Source: Trichinella spiralis
Taxonomy: Eukaryota > Nematoda > Enoplea > Trichinellida > Trichinellidae
NCBI GenBank assembly: GCA_000181795.3
Contig: CM012953.1
Coordinates: forward strand, 1,495,363-1,523,686
Direction: 5' to 3'
Length of the DNA: 28,324 nucleotides
Each line of letters opens with the position of its first letter. Positions within the stretch are counted from its first letter, which is position 1. A program made the position numbers and the translations under genes. Below are positions 11,718 to 23,072 of the stretch, in pieces. The notes under the pieces are model-generated. The model had not been told where the DNA came from, made no database searches, and saw only the letters and a list, made by a program, of their open reading frames with translations.

Positions 11718-13290
11718 TTAGCGACGAGGATGAGTAACCCCGGGAAGGAAGAAGCTAGCAAAATATTGGAGATTGCTGTTCGTGGCAGGACGATAGCTAT
11801 CCCAGAGCAGTACGGCGGTTCAAGCGATTGGGATGAATGGTTAGAACACTTCGAGGACGGCGCCGCTGTGAACGGCTAGGGTGAGGCAGAAAAATTGAAA
11901 TGGCTACCACTTTCATTGAGCCAAAAGGTGAGAAGCACATTCTGCTAGTTACCACCTCCCACCCGATCTTCGTACCGAAGCTCCGTGACTTCTTTGAAAG
12001 AACGATTGGATCCCCTGAGCAACGCAGCCATCTATCGTGCTGAGTTGGAAAACCGAAAAAGGCGTGCGAAGAAATCATGGTCAGACATCGGTCGTTATAT
12101 TCTACATCTGGTAGAAAAGGCGTACTTGACGCTGTCTGATGACGCCAAAGATGTCATTGGACTGGATAAATTTCTCAACACTTTGGACCGACCTGAACTG
12201 GTCCTGCTGGTGAAACAACGGAACCCGAAGAACATAGAAGAAGCAATGCACGCGGCTCTAGAAGTGGAATCCTTCATGATAAGGCCAGGCCCTGGTTTAC
12301 TGATCGGTACCACCAGCCAAACACCTTATAATGCAGATCCAGCGAAAAATGAGACATCAGCCGACATATCACGCTTAACCAGTTGCTTGGAACGCATGCA
12401 GCTGAGGTTGGAAGACATCGAGCAGCGCACGCAGGCGTTTCAACCAAAGCAGCGACCGTCGAGGTGACTATGTGACAGAGAGAGCCGCGAATGGACAGCG
12501 ACCAGAGCGGCGTACGTGTTACCGCTGCGGAAGGGTTGGACACCTCTCCTGAAAGTGCAGAAAACCGTTAAACTGAATCCCCCTCCATCGTTGGGTCAGG
12601 ATGGCGGGGATGCAATCACGACTCGAAAAGATCCGTACCATGGCAGTGACCTGATGGCAGTAGTAGGCAAGATCGACGGATGCCCAACAAATATATTGAT
12701 AGATACTGGCTCAGCGGTTACGCTTGTGCAGGCAGGTATACCGTCTGAGTCATGACGTAACGGTAACTTGCTGGCGGCAGATGGCACGCATTTAACTGTA
12801 AGCGGGAAACGCCGGGCTAAACTTGAGATCAGCAATCAAGCATTTACCTATCCAGTGGTCACTGTGTAGAATCTTGCGCAGCAAGCACTTCTTGGCCGAG
12901 ATTTCCTTCGACGATTCGGCTGCACGCTGAACATAGCAGACGCGGTGCTGCAAATCGATGGGAAAAGTGTTCAGTTGGTAGAGGCGACCACAGCCAGGAG
13001 TAAGGTCGATGTCATCATTGAAAAAGACGTCACTTTGGCCTCTTTCACAGAGTGTTGTGTCATGGCCAGAACAACCTCTGGTTACAACTGCCATGGACCA
13101 TGGTTGTTGGAGCAACGACCTAAAGGTAGACTACCGGTGGCCATTGCTAGAGCCGTGGTTCATCCCAGGGAAGGGTGCGTACCGGTCCAACTGCTGAATC
13201 CGTCTGGAGATAGGATAACTATCCATCAGAGAAAGGATGTGGTGACAATTGAAGCCGTTGACCCACTTCCTTTGGGAAGATCCCCAAAAA

Positions 13291-13338
13291 CACACACAGC
13301 AGTACTAAATTCGCTAGCACGTCGACGCCAACGTCACT
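13291..13338 (-). repeat. Inverted LTR fragment at the far end of the gag-bearing fossil
   Basis: This stretch, containing CGCTAGCACGTCGACGCCAA, is close to the reverse complement of LTR positions about 11561-11606, with roughly 40 of 48 bases matching by eye. It puts a piece of the same LTR in opposite orientation where the element's homology ends. Confidence 0.6.
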
Positions 13339-13564
13339 TCATGCAAATCTCTTACTCTAGATTATTGATGTTTAGGTTACTGAGATCGTAATATTATTAC
13401 AAAACTATATTTTTGATATAATCTTGGATCAATTTGCATGTACAAAGTATTATTAGAATAAGTCAAATCACCAACTTCCAACAAAAAGCCCAAACTGGAT
13501 AATCTTGTTAAAGCTTTCTTATGCATGCTATCCATCAAGATTGTTTAATCATTTTCCAAAGTAT

Positions 13565-14180
13565 TCAAGATGATCCAGTACAATCAAATGATTCCTAAAA
13601 TTAAAACCACCAGTCTAATTTTAATAATTGAATTATCGGCACCACATACGCCTGAAAACAATGCAAGAAGTAGCTGTCGGTTGTTTCCTGAAGACAGATC
13701 TGCAATGCGATGCGCATTTTCTCTGAGCACTTCTAAAACAGCCAAAATGACAAGTTGTGAAGAGATGGCAGAAGAACCATAATCCAAGTCGTAGAACGTT
13801 GTAAATGAATCGACCTGGTCGACCCAAGATTTAGTTTCTTGGTAAATGTAAAGAATTTTATTCGTACTAACTTTAAACATGAGCATAAATACGCTGTGAT
13901 TTTTGGCCAATGTTTCTGATGATCGCTGAGGCGACATTTGTAGACGTTCCAATTTTGAATAGGCCAGCAAAAATAAACTGGAATTTGAAATATACGATTG
14001 AATGTTTTAAAAGTGATAGAACAGTGCCTGAATCTCAGTTTGAGTGATAAAAATGTTGTCTATTTCATTTTTGCGTATGCATTGGTCTGCATCGTCAGCA
14101 GCCAATTTAAAATCAGTCAGCTCAGAAGCACAAAGTGGACATTTCACTGACTTTCCATAAGTTGCATAATTATAATTCAT
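13565..14180 (-). CDS. Unrecognised protein with N-terminal CxxC motif (171 residues, three exons)
   Basis: Exons 14023-14180, 13650-13977 and 13565-13594 join in frame to 171 residues through introns of about 45 and 55 bp. I do not recognise the family. The N-terminus has KCPLCASEL and a further Cys at residue 34 (ADDADQC), suggesting a partial metal-binding knuckle. Residues 50 onward look helical and soluble: LLAYSKLERLQMSP, KILYIYQETKSWVDQV, VLEVLRENAHRIADLSSGNN; the end reads ESFDCTGSS. The regular amphipathic pattern and length argue for a real gene, but the first donor (ACT/GTTCTA) is weak. An alternative reading passes the second donor and ends in a hydrophobic tail (IRLVVLILGII). An AG acceptor (AATTTTAG) stands six bases before the ATG. 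An LTR fossil sits 155 bp upstream, in what should be the gene's promoter side. Confidence 0.5.
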
Positions 14181-14334
14181 AAAACACTAAAATTATTAGC
14201 AGTAATGAATATTTGCATTTACATTGAAAACAAAAAATAGCTTGTCAATCGATATTTTTATTCCAATTTCATTTACTACATGAAACGCTGGAATTTCCCA
14301 ATAAAAAATTGAATTCCACTGCCATATTTATTCC

Positions 14335-14543
14335 TGTTATATCCCCGAGTACGAGGCTATTCCGTAAGCTGATGCATAACAAGAACAGAAACAATAAACG
14401 TTTATTAGCCAATATCAAGCGAAAATGTACATGCTAAACTGAAGCGAGTTCAAACAATCTTTTATATACTTTTCGTCACTATATACTGTAGGTGTTCGGG
14501 TTCGGTGTATGGATGTTTCCGCCTGAGGCTCCATATCATAACA
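14335..14543 (-). repeat. 3' LTR of the minus-strand Ty3/gypsy-like fossil
   Basis: Begins TGTTATA and ends CATAACA; the pair at 18738-18946 is about 90% identical by eye count. Confidence 0.92.
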
Positions 14544-14732
14544 CCTCCCCCCAGTTCTTCAGATGCTTAGTCGATTGGGGCGCTTTCAGACACGGTTTGA
14601 TCGACGTGGCTTCTGAAGAACTTCATCCTGCTTCATGGTGACGCTTCCATCTGGTTTATGCTCCCTGTCGTCTGTTTCTGCGGCGGTCCAACTGCTTTCT
14701 GTGTGGACTGTCGCTTTAGAACTCTCCACACT

Positions 14733-17700
14733 TCACTTATGTGGCGTGCTTATTTGATATTGGAAAATGTTCGATGCTTTGATGTCTTGAGCATTTTCAT
14801 CAGCTGGGTTTGGTGAATTTCCTGTTGGCAATGCTTCATCCAGTAACGAACCCATCTCATTATCTTTTTCCTCCTGACCGTCAGCAATCCCTGTGTTTCT
14901 GTGACGCATTTGGTTCGTATGCCGTTTCCATCTAATCCTTCCGACTTCAACAAACCGCATCACCTGTCCTTGCTGCCCGACTATTACTCCTTCCCGCCAT
15001 AATTTTCGATCACGCGTGTAGTCGTGAACCATGACTGTTTCACTGATCTTGAATTGACGATCTGCACGGTTTCCTGAAGTGTTCTCCATTTTCCTCTTCT
15101 GTTCCTCCAGATTCTCAATTCCCTTTGGAAACATGAGATCAAGCACAGTTCTTATTCGTCTTTTCAGAAACATCTCAGATGGCGTTAACTCTGTACTCTG
15201 ATCATTTGTCGATTTTTTCAATGCTCGCTTGAAGGTGTCAATGAATATTTCCACTTGACCATTCGACTGTGCATGGTACGGCACTGATGTCACATGACGA
15301 ATTCCATTTTCTGCACAAAAAATTGTGAACTGTGTAGCCGTAAACTGCTTTCCGTTATCTGAAACGAGGACTTCTGGGAACCCAAACCGCGCGAGAACGG
15401 TCTTCAATGATTCGATGGTTAGCTCTGTTGTTAGATGCGGCATATGCAGCACTTCTGGCCACTTTGAATGAGCATCCACCACAATCATGAACATTTTTCC
15501 GTTTACAGGTCCCGCGAAATCAACATAAATCCTTTTCCATGGCCTGTCAGCTACTTCCCATGGCTTAACTACCACCTTTGCTGGATTCTTCAGTGCAGTA
15601 GCGCATCCTTCGCAACTCTGCGCTTTCATTTCAATGTCCTTGTTCATCGCTGGCCACCAACAAAATTGCCTTGCCATTGATACCATCCGCTCTCTGCCTG
15701 GATGTGTTTCATGCAGTTTCATCAGCACTCTTGATCGCAATTTCATCAGGATTACCGTCCTTATTCCCCATAAGAGGCATCCATATGATACGCTCAGTTC
15801 GGTGCGTTTAATGAAATAACTGCGCAGCTCTTCCCTAGGGCATTTCTCAGGCCAGCCCGATAGAACAAATTGTTTCACTTGCTTAAGCAGCACACTGTCT
15901 TTCTCGGTTGCTTCAGCAATTACTCTGGCGGTGACCGGTAACTCCGCCTGCAATTCCACAATCAATTGTTTCACTGTTAATTCATCTTCAGCCTCTCGAT
16001 GGTCAAAATTTGCTTCAAATAACTCGTCGCTTGACGAGGGAAGTCTGGACAAACAGTCAGCTTGACAAAAGTTTTTCATGCTGCGATATTCAATATCAAA
16101 CGAGTAATTCATTAGCGCAATTGCCCACCTTGTCAAATGGCATGCAGCCATTTGCGGTACAACTTTCTTTGAACCGAATATTGAGACAAGAGGTTTGTGA
16201 TCAGTTAATAATGTAAAGCGTCGTCCCCACAGATACTTGTGAAACTTCTTCACTCCGTACACAAGTGCCAGCGCCTCTTTTTCAATTTGTCCGTGGTTCC
16301 TTTGAGCAGCACTGAGCGTCTTTGAGGCATGAGCGATCACTTTAACAGTTCCATCGCTGAGCCTATGATATACGACAGCTCCAATGCCTTCATTTGATGT
16401 ATCCGCTGCTAGCACAATGGGCCACTCTGGGTGATAGTGCGTGAGCAGGAGGGGTGAATTCAACAACCGTTTTCTCTTTCCACCGCTTTTGTGTGCTCTC
16501 CTGTCCAATTCCAGCGCGCGTCTTTCCTGAGTAACTGATTTAGAGGGCTACACAACTCCACCAATTTGGGTACGAACTCAGTGTAATAGTTACACATACT
16601 AAGGAAAGACCGCAGTTTCGCAATGTTCGTGGGCAATGGCATATTAACAATAGCTGCCGTCTTCTTTGGGTCTGCTCAGATACCCTTCGAACTAAGAATG
16701 TGACCCAGATACTCGACTTCTCTTTGGAAGAAGATACACTTCTCCTTGTGAATCCGCAATCCAAATTCCTTCAATCGACCCAGAACTAACTTCAGCGTCC
16801 TCCGGTGCTCATCATCGGTTGCCCCCGTTAAGATGATATCATCCAAGTACGCTGCAACGTTAGGAATGCCTGCTAACATTGTATCCATTACCTTTTGGAA
16901 AATCGCTGGTGCTGAAGCCACACCGAATGGCAGTCTGTTGTAGTGATACAGTCCTTTGTGTGTATTGATAACCAGAATCCTCTTGGATTCCTCATCCAGC
17001 TCAACTTGTAAATACGCTTCTGATAAGTCCAATTTGGAAAATGTTTTCCCACCTCTCAATGCCTGGTAGAGATTTTCAGGCCTCAAAATTGGGTATGAGT
17101 CAACCATCAGTCGATCATTTAGTCCTATGGAGAAATCGGCGCATATTCGAATCTTACCATTCGGGTTTTTACCGTGACGATAGGGGCAGCCCAAGCTGAT
17201 CTGTCAATTGGGATTAGCACACCCATGTCAACATATCGCTCTAACTCTTTTTCCACTGCATCATGCATTGTGAATGCCAATGGAAAGGTTTTCGAAATAG
17301 TGGTACAACTCCATCCCTCAGCTCAACGTGTGCCTTTACCTTTGTACAATGCTGAAGGCCATCTTCAAACACAACTGGAAATTCAGCGCACACGTCATTT
17401 TGTGTACGCGACTCAACTGCATTAACTTCCTTCTTATTTGCAAGGAGAGAGCGAAGAGTTTCAGCTGCTCTGAATGCGTTGATCCAATCCTGACCCATCA
17501 CATTGGTCACTCCGTTTTTGGCCACTCGAACAATAGCTTTCTCGTACCTGTGTTGCCTTCTACCGTCACCATCGTCTCCCCTTTTAGGTTCACCTCGTGC
17601 CCCGTGAAACTACGCAACATCACTGTTGCCCTTTTTCGTTTCAGGCTGTCTATGATCTTCCATCATTCCGGCCTCACGATGGTAACTGCGGTTCCAGTGT

Positions 17701-17866
17701 CCAGCTCCATTCGAGTTGACTTACCGTTGATTTTAACGGTGACTTCAAAATTGCGTGCGCGTTCCTTAACGGCATAGACGCCATCCGCATATAACTTGTG
17801 ATCTTTCCAGCTGTTCTGAGGTCGCTGTTTTTCAGACTTTCCTAGTTTCTGAGGGTGCTTACACAC
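14733..17866 (-). pseudogene. pol region of the Ty3/gypsy-like fossil
   Basis: Visible domains in order: protease with MELDTGTAVTIV (about 17670-17710), reverse transcriptase with KLDLSEAYLQVELDEES and the YLDDI active-site block (about 16680-17190), RNase H with AADTSNEGIGAVV (about 16150-16420), integrase zinc finger HETHPGRERM...CEGC (about 15600-15730) and integrase core with YVDFAGPV and VSDNGKQF (about 15300-15540). Treated as fossil. Confidence 0.9.
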
Positions 17867-17999
17867 TTTTGCCAGATCGCCTTGCTTCCGACACTTGAAA
17901 TACTTTGAGCCTTGGAACTTGCATTTTCTTGCAAAATGTCATGCTTCTCCACAGCAGTAACATACACTCGAAACGCCTCTGGGCTTTAAGCCCCTCGTT

Positions 18000-18615
18000 T
18001 CTTAGACTGCGTGACACTCTTGCATAGTACTCCTACTATTGCAACCATGAATTTCTTCGTACATCTCTAGAAAGCTCAGTGCTTCATCTAGATTGATATT
18101 TTCCTTAGCTAATAAACGTAGCTGTATTTCTTCATTTTTCATGCCATTGATAAACTGTAGCACTAATGCTGCTTCCGTGTTAAACGTCTCTAAGATGCAG
18201 TGACCTGCGGCCTCACGTAAACTATTAGCAAACTGTTTCGGGGTTTGATGATCTGTCTGCGTGATGCGGAAAAAGTTCGCTCTTTCATGCATCAAAATTA
18301 CTCGTCGTCCGTACAGCTCCTTCATCTTCACCACACATTCATCATACGTGAAGTGGGATACGTGAAGTGGATAATTTATAATGGGAGACACTATCGTCAT
18401 AACTCCTCAAATGCTTTAGGTGTTAACGACGCTAAGAGACAACTTCGCATCAAATTCGAGTCGCTGATGAAGTTTATCTCAGGATAACTGCGAAATTGCA
18501 GTATCCACGTGTCCCAGGTTCCTTCTTCAGGATTGAAAGGATGATGTGCATCAATGGGAAATGTGGCAGTTCCCATCATTTGAACTGACTCTGTGCTCTG
18601 CTGAGCAGGTAACAT
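18000..18615 (-). pseudogene. gag region of the Ty3/gypsy-like fossil
   Basis: The translation begins with a short leader and HHPFNPEEGTWDTWILQF, typical of Ty3/gypsy capsid N-termini, followed by helical capsid-like sequence (ERANFFRITQTDHQTPKQFA). A Cys-rich nucleocapsid-like stretch follows at about 17870-17990. Treated as fossil. Confidence 0.8.
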
Positions 18616-18737
18616 CGACTTTTATTCCTTCATCTCTGCCACCTGCTCTTGTGATCCGTTCAATACTGCTTTTTGATGATTCTCTGTCCTCGCACTTTTC
18701 ACAAGCTCACTCGCAAATTCATATCCTTATCGCCAGT

Positions 18738-18946
18738 TGTTATAGCTCCGAGTCCGTGGTTATTCCGTAAGCTGATGCACAACAAGAACAGAAACAATAA
18801 ACGTTTATTAGCCAATAACAAACAAAAATGTACATACTAAAATGAAGAGAGTTCAATCAATCTTTTATATACTTTTCGTGACTGTATACTGTAGATGTTC
18901 AGGTTCGGTGTATAGATGTTTCCGCCTGTGGCTCCATTCCATAACA
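18738..18946 (-). repeat. 5' LTR of the minus-strand Ty3/gypsy-like fossil
   Basis: Same length and ends as its partner. The adjoining inner sequence (minus strand, ACTGGCGATAAGGAT) is where the primer-binding site belongs; I could not assign the tRNA. Confidence 0.92.
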
Positions 18947-20308
18947 ATTCCCTTCGTTCTTTTTGCAATTACTGTAATCTGGATATGGTATATTTAGTAT
19001 AAATATCTGCAAATTCATTCAAAATGGCCTTCATATTATTATTCTGTGTTACATAAAATTATCATTTTGCACCCTCTTTAAAAATTCATAGCGCAGATTA
19101 GCCGTTGGAAAATTATGTTCGAATTGCATGCTACAGTATTCTAAACTGATAATAAGTGAATCTAAGAACGACAAAAAAAGGAAATTGAATCACCATCAAA
19201 ACAGACTTCCTATGTCATTGCAGCCAGCATTATTCTCAAAGAAATCATCAAATATCAGGTAAAAATGGATACAACGTCTCAGCAATTACAAGCTCAACAA
19301 ATAACATTTATATTCACATTCAAATAATAATAAAAATAATTCCGCAGGCGGAACGACAAATATATTCGAGTATTAGAAGCCACTTTTGGATTATTATGAG
19401 GTGGAGAAACAAATTGCTGAATTTTCTGCATAATAAATATTAAATGTAAAGATGGAAGTAACGCGAATTAGATAACTAAGTAATGAATAACAAATGGAAT
19501 TTATTCTGAACAATCCATTCTTTTTTCCCCTTTTTTGTACACTTATAGAATTTCATCCAATTTTGTAAATTATATTGATTCCTTAATGTTTTAACTTTCT
19601 CTTACACATTCATAAACAATAGATTGCATGAATCGACATCATGCACATATAGTGATTTCACAAAAAGTAAATCACAAATAAAACAAATTTCAGAAGCAGA
19701 AAAATAAACTATTAATGTAAAGTATGTTATAAGTATATTTTAAATATTAAAAAGGTTCTTAAAATGATATTTACCATATTTTATGTAGTGCCATGAACTT
19801 TAATTATTTTACATTTTTTGTAGTCACAGTAACCCACGTAGTCATAGTTTGTCTTGTTTTTCTTGCTGTTTTTGCTTTTGACAGTAGTAATCTGTTATAG
19901 ATAAACTGATCAACTAATTAGTATTTAGAATATTATTTATTTTACGTTATCATTGTCAAATTTAATACATTATATAGTATTATATAAATGAAATACATAT
20001 AGTAATATATATCATCATATACAATGTAACGTATTATAATTTCATTTAATGAATTTAATTATTTAATTTCATTTAATCTTTATTAATCTTTGTTAAAATG
20101 CTTTTAATAAGTAACATTTATTTTAATTGTTATAATTGTGATCGTGTTGTGTGAATTGCTTACATGTTTACATGTTGGAACTCTATGTTTGTCATTATGC
20201 ATATAGTTATCTAGTTTTAAATTAACGTATTTATTTCTTTTGTCTGAATAAACGATATTGTAAATTTGTTGGCAAAACGTTGAATATTATGTTTCTTTTT
20301 TAGATTAA
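18947..20308. other. AT-rich intergenic stretch upstream of the LOTUS gene
   Basis: About 1.36 kb with no reading frame of note and no RNA gene or transposon end that I recognise, apart from the target duplication of the LTR fossil at its left edge. It presumably contains the promoter and leader of the LOTUS-domain gene. Confidence 0.5.
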
Positions 20309-23060
20309 ATGTCACTGTCAGATCCACTGCACCAAAGGGTGTACGCAGTGTTAAAATCATTTCCAAGTGGTGCGACTGAACCAGAATTCATATCAGAATT
20401 TAAATTGCACATTCGATATGATGTTCCATTTAAGAGTTATGGATTTGCATCACTGAAAGATTTTATAGCTAGTGCACCTAATTTATATGAGATAAAATGG
20501 TAAAATATTTTTATTTCATAAACATTTCAAATAATGAGGTAGATCAGTGTTTCCCAAACTTTTTCAGACTATCGCCCCCTTGAGAGACATATATTTTTCA
20601 AACGCCCCCCCCAAATTACTGTCAAAAAATAATGAATTTTTAAACAGACTATTTATTCAAATCGAATGTTCTTTCAAAAATAATCATATAGTGAGAAAAT
20701 AATTAATGTAATAGATGGGGTTGGTGCATTGCGACAAATCTGTCTACATTGGGTTCAATGTTGGTAAGGAACAGTCGTAAATCATCACGTTTGTCGATTT
20801 GCAGTCAGTTTCTTTTCTTTGTTAGAAAATCAGTGACCACACTGAAGCCACGCTCAACTAAATAGGAAGATGGGAAGGCGGGTAGGAACTTTCTCACGAT
20901 TCTCTATAAACCGGGATAGAGGTCAGGTATTTGTTTTTGCAACCAGAAAGAATGATATCCGTTCTTAAACTTCAGCTCTAACTCTTTATTGGTTTGTAAA
21001 TCAATTAATTCCTCTTCTAATTCCATTTCGATCCATTACTGTTTGAAAATAGGTCTATCACCCAATTTATAATCTTCATTTTGAGAATATCTTGAAATCT
21101 TTCTTGCATGTCCTTTTGTAGCACATCAAAATGATCACAATAGATTTGAATGTCATCATCATGTACTTCTCCATTTTCCCTGAGTGCAGCAACGCTTGGA
21201 AATTGATAAAATTCTCTGCCCCCAAGGTTGCGTTTGAACAAAGCCAGCTTTGATGTGAATGATGAAATGAGAGATCTCGTCTTTATTAGATTAAGTTTGC
21301 TTCCTTGCAGTTGCAGATTAAGTTCATTAAATTTGGAAAATAAATCAGCCATATATGCCATGTCACTTTTGCACTTCTTCAAGCTGTCTCTTAGTGAAGG
21401 GTGTTTGTTTTGAACGAATTCCAAAATGGTTTCAAAAAGCTCATAAAAGCGACTTAAACAAGCACTTTTCGATAACCACCGGACTTCAGTGCGCATCTGC
21501 AGGCGATTGAATTTTTCGTCATTTTCTTCGCAAAACTGGCTGAATAATCTGTCATTTAAAAGAATGCTTCTGATTTTGTTTATTGCCGCAATGACGTATC
21601 CCAAAGAGCAATGCAAACGTTCAGTACGGTGCTTTGCAACTAGATGTTGTCTGCGAATTGCGCAATGCACCGCCAGTACATCCGGCACTGAGTCTTTCCT
21701 AGTAGGTTCCTACTCGCCTTCCCATTTTCCTACTTAGTTGAACGTAACTTCAGTGCGGTGACTGATTTCCAGGCTACTCAGATAAAAACAACCAACAAGG
21801 TCACATGGACCAACAACTGCTAAATTAAACAATTTCACATCCACAATTACTACATAATCGCTCCATGTCAATCAGGAGCGCAGTCAAGCCACCATCGCAA
21901 ATATAAATATGAACGAAGAAGATGAAGAAGACACATTTCACATTAAGCACAAAATAATTAATCAATATTCTTAAATATTAATATAAACACAAAACATAAA
22001 ACATTGTGTTCAAGCGCCCCCTCCAATGTGCTCCATTATTTTCCAGCGACTCCCAAGTCCCCCTTAATTTCCACCGCCCCTTTCCAGTCTTCCACCGCCC
22101 CCAAGGGGGCGATATCCCCCACTTTGGGAATCACTGATGTAGATGAACAGTCATCATAATATAAATAGTTATAATGCAGGTGAAGCGTACCTCTTTTTAT
22201 TCCTTTATTTTTTAGTGTATTTTTGCTAGTTTTAATTAAAAAATAATGTCTATGTAATTATATGCAATTCGTCGGTGCAATTTGTTCTCAACTGTTGCTT
22301 AACTCAGTTAGCGTTTTTTCTATAATTATTTTGATTATATTAGAAGCATGGTATAAAATGAAAGTAAAATTTTAGATTTATTATTTAGCGCTGCATGATT
22401 TGATTTATTTTTTTATAATATATGCAGCACTGATGATGGTGATTAAATTTGGACAGTACCAAAATACTGAAAATGCTTTTACAGAACCATCTTGTACTTG
22501 TGAACAATTTTGCATTTTTTGAAGACAGTTGATTTATTTGAAAATTTTTTAGCAATTCTGCGGGTGATGTCCTGTACCGTGCGATTACCAATGATTCATT
22601 TTGTTTATATGACAGTTTAATGCCGATTCGACGAAGACATCATGACAGAAGGAATAAAGAATATTGGTAATTAAATATTTTTAATCCCATAATAAATGTT
22701 TAATTATTTACTTGTTTTTAATTTTCAGCTTTGATTATGCACCACCGACAGAGATTGCAAATTCGGCTAGTAGTAGTAGCTCATCTGAAGGAACAATTGA
22801 TAAAACTGAAACAAATGTGAAGTAAATATCTGAAATATCATATATTGCTAGCTGTTAGTCAGTCCAATTCTTTTAATATTAAAGTGCATAATTGAAATTT
22901 TCACACTGATATTGTAAAAAATGCCATGTGTTGATGTCTTATTTGCACCAACTTTTATAAAACAAGTGTAATAATTGTATGTCACAATTTCAGCAACATT
23001 CTGCAATGTACTTCTGCTACTAATGCCAACAAAGCCTCAAACAGAGATCACCAAAAATAA
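20309..23060 (+). CDS. Small LOTUS (OST-HTH) domain protein
   Basis: Four exons, 20309-20499, 22553-22666, 22729-22821 and 22994-23060, join by GT-AG introns to 154 residues. Residues 5-80 form a LOTUS/OST-HTH winged helix: HQRVYAVLKSFPSGATEPEF, then VPFKSYGFASLKDFIAS, then the strand NSAGDVLYRAI from exon 2. The order and the PFKxxGFxSLxDFI core match the LOTUS domains of TDRD5, TDRD7, Oskar and MARF1, which bind Vasa-type helicases or G-rich RNA in germ granules. After it come basic sequence (PIRRRHHDRRN), a six-serine run and a polar tail; there is no Tudor or NYN domain. The protein is short for the family, so it may be a LOTUS-only protein or the start of a longer one. A TTTTTAG acceptor lies five bases before the ATG. 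Intron 1 has been enlarged by a hAT insertion. Confidence 0.72.
20826..20895 (-). repeat. hAT dimerisation segment, copy in transposase orientation
   Basis: Encodes on the minus strand the FPSSYLVERGFSVVTD block. It has an inverted partner of about 70 bp at 21697-21768 in the same element. Confidence 0.75.
21697..21768 (+). repeat. Inverted second copy of the hAT dimerisation segment
   Basis: Read on the plus strand this codes FPFSYLVERNFSAVTDF, the same block as 20826-20895 on the minus strand but diverged, so the element has an internal inverted duplication where the transposase N-terminal half should be. Confidence 0.75.
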
Positions 23061-23072
23061 TCACCGCCCCAG

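Larger units (their letters stand above)
11537..13338 (+). mobile_element. Fossil 5' portion of a Ty3/gypsy-like LTR retroelement
   Basis: A 5' LTR (11537-11717) is followed directly by a TTAGCGACGAGGA primer-site-like sequence, then by gag-like coding sequence (about 11730-12465, with PEQYGGSSDWDEWLEHFE near its start) and a pepsin-type protease region with ILIDTGSAVTLVQ at about 12690-12735. Reverse transcriptase and integrase are not recognisable. Homology stops near an inverted LTR fragment at 13291-13338. The copy is broken, with several breaks, and clearly an old fossil. It belongs to a different family from the element at 14335-18946: the LTRs and proteins do not match. Confidence 0.75.
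14335..18946 (-). mobile_element. Ty3/gypsy-like LTR retrotransposon fossil, nearly full span
   Basis: Two direct 209-bp LTRs bound the element, flanked by a perfect 5-bp duplication ATTCC (14330-14334 and 18947-18951). Coding runs on the minus strand in the order gag, zinc knuckle/protease, reverse transcriptase, RNase H, integrase, the Ty3/gypsy order. A purine run (minus-strand GGGGGGAGG, about 14544-14554) abuts the 3' LTR, as a polypurine tract should. By eye the LTRs differ at about 21 of 209 sites, roughly 10%, so the insertion is old. The element is broken, with a handful of breaks. It lies between the 171-residue gene and the LOTUS gene. Confidence 0.92.
20545..22136 (-). mobile_element. 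hAT DNA transposon (ZBED5/SCAND3-like) inside a LOTUS-gene intron
   Basis: Ends are inverted repeats: CAGTGTTTCCCAAACTT on the left, and the right end read inward is CAGTGATTCCCAAAGTGGG. Flanking 8-bp copies AGGTAGAT (20537-20544) and ATGTAGAT (22137-22144) differ at one base, as expected for a hAT target duplication. The minus strand encodes a transposase piece at 21017-21688 with EVRWLSKSACLSRFYELFE, and beyond it, in disturbed frame, the C-terminal dimerisation block FLPAFPSSYLVERGFSVVTD (about 20825-20890). The N-terminal BED finger and first catalytic region are missing, so the copy is not autonomous. C-rich subterminal tracts (CGCCCCC) flank both ends. Confidence 0.9.

Noticed and set aside
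13565-13649. Read-through version of the CxxC protein ending IRLVVLILGII
   Set aside because: A good donor (GGC/GTATGT) and a 55-bp intron give a more natural end, so read-through is kept only as an alternative.
15468-15819. Plus-strand frames inside the LTR fossil
   Set aside because: They are shadows of the minus-strand pol region.
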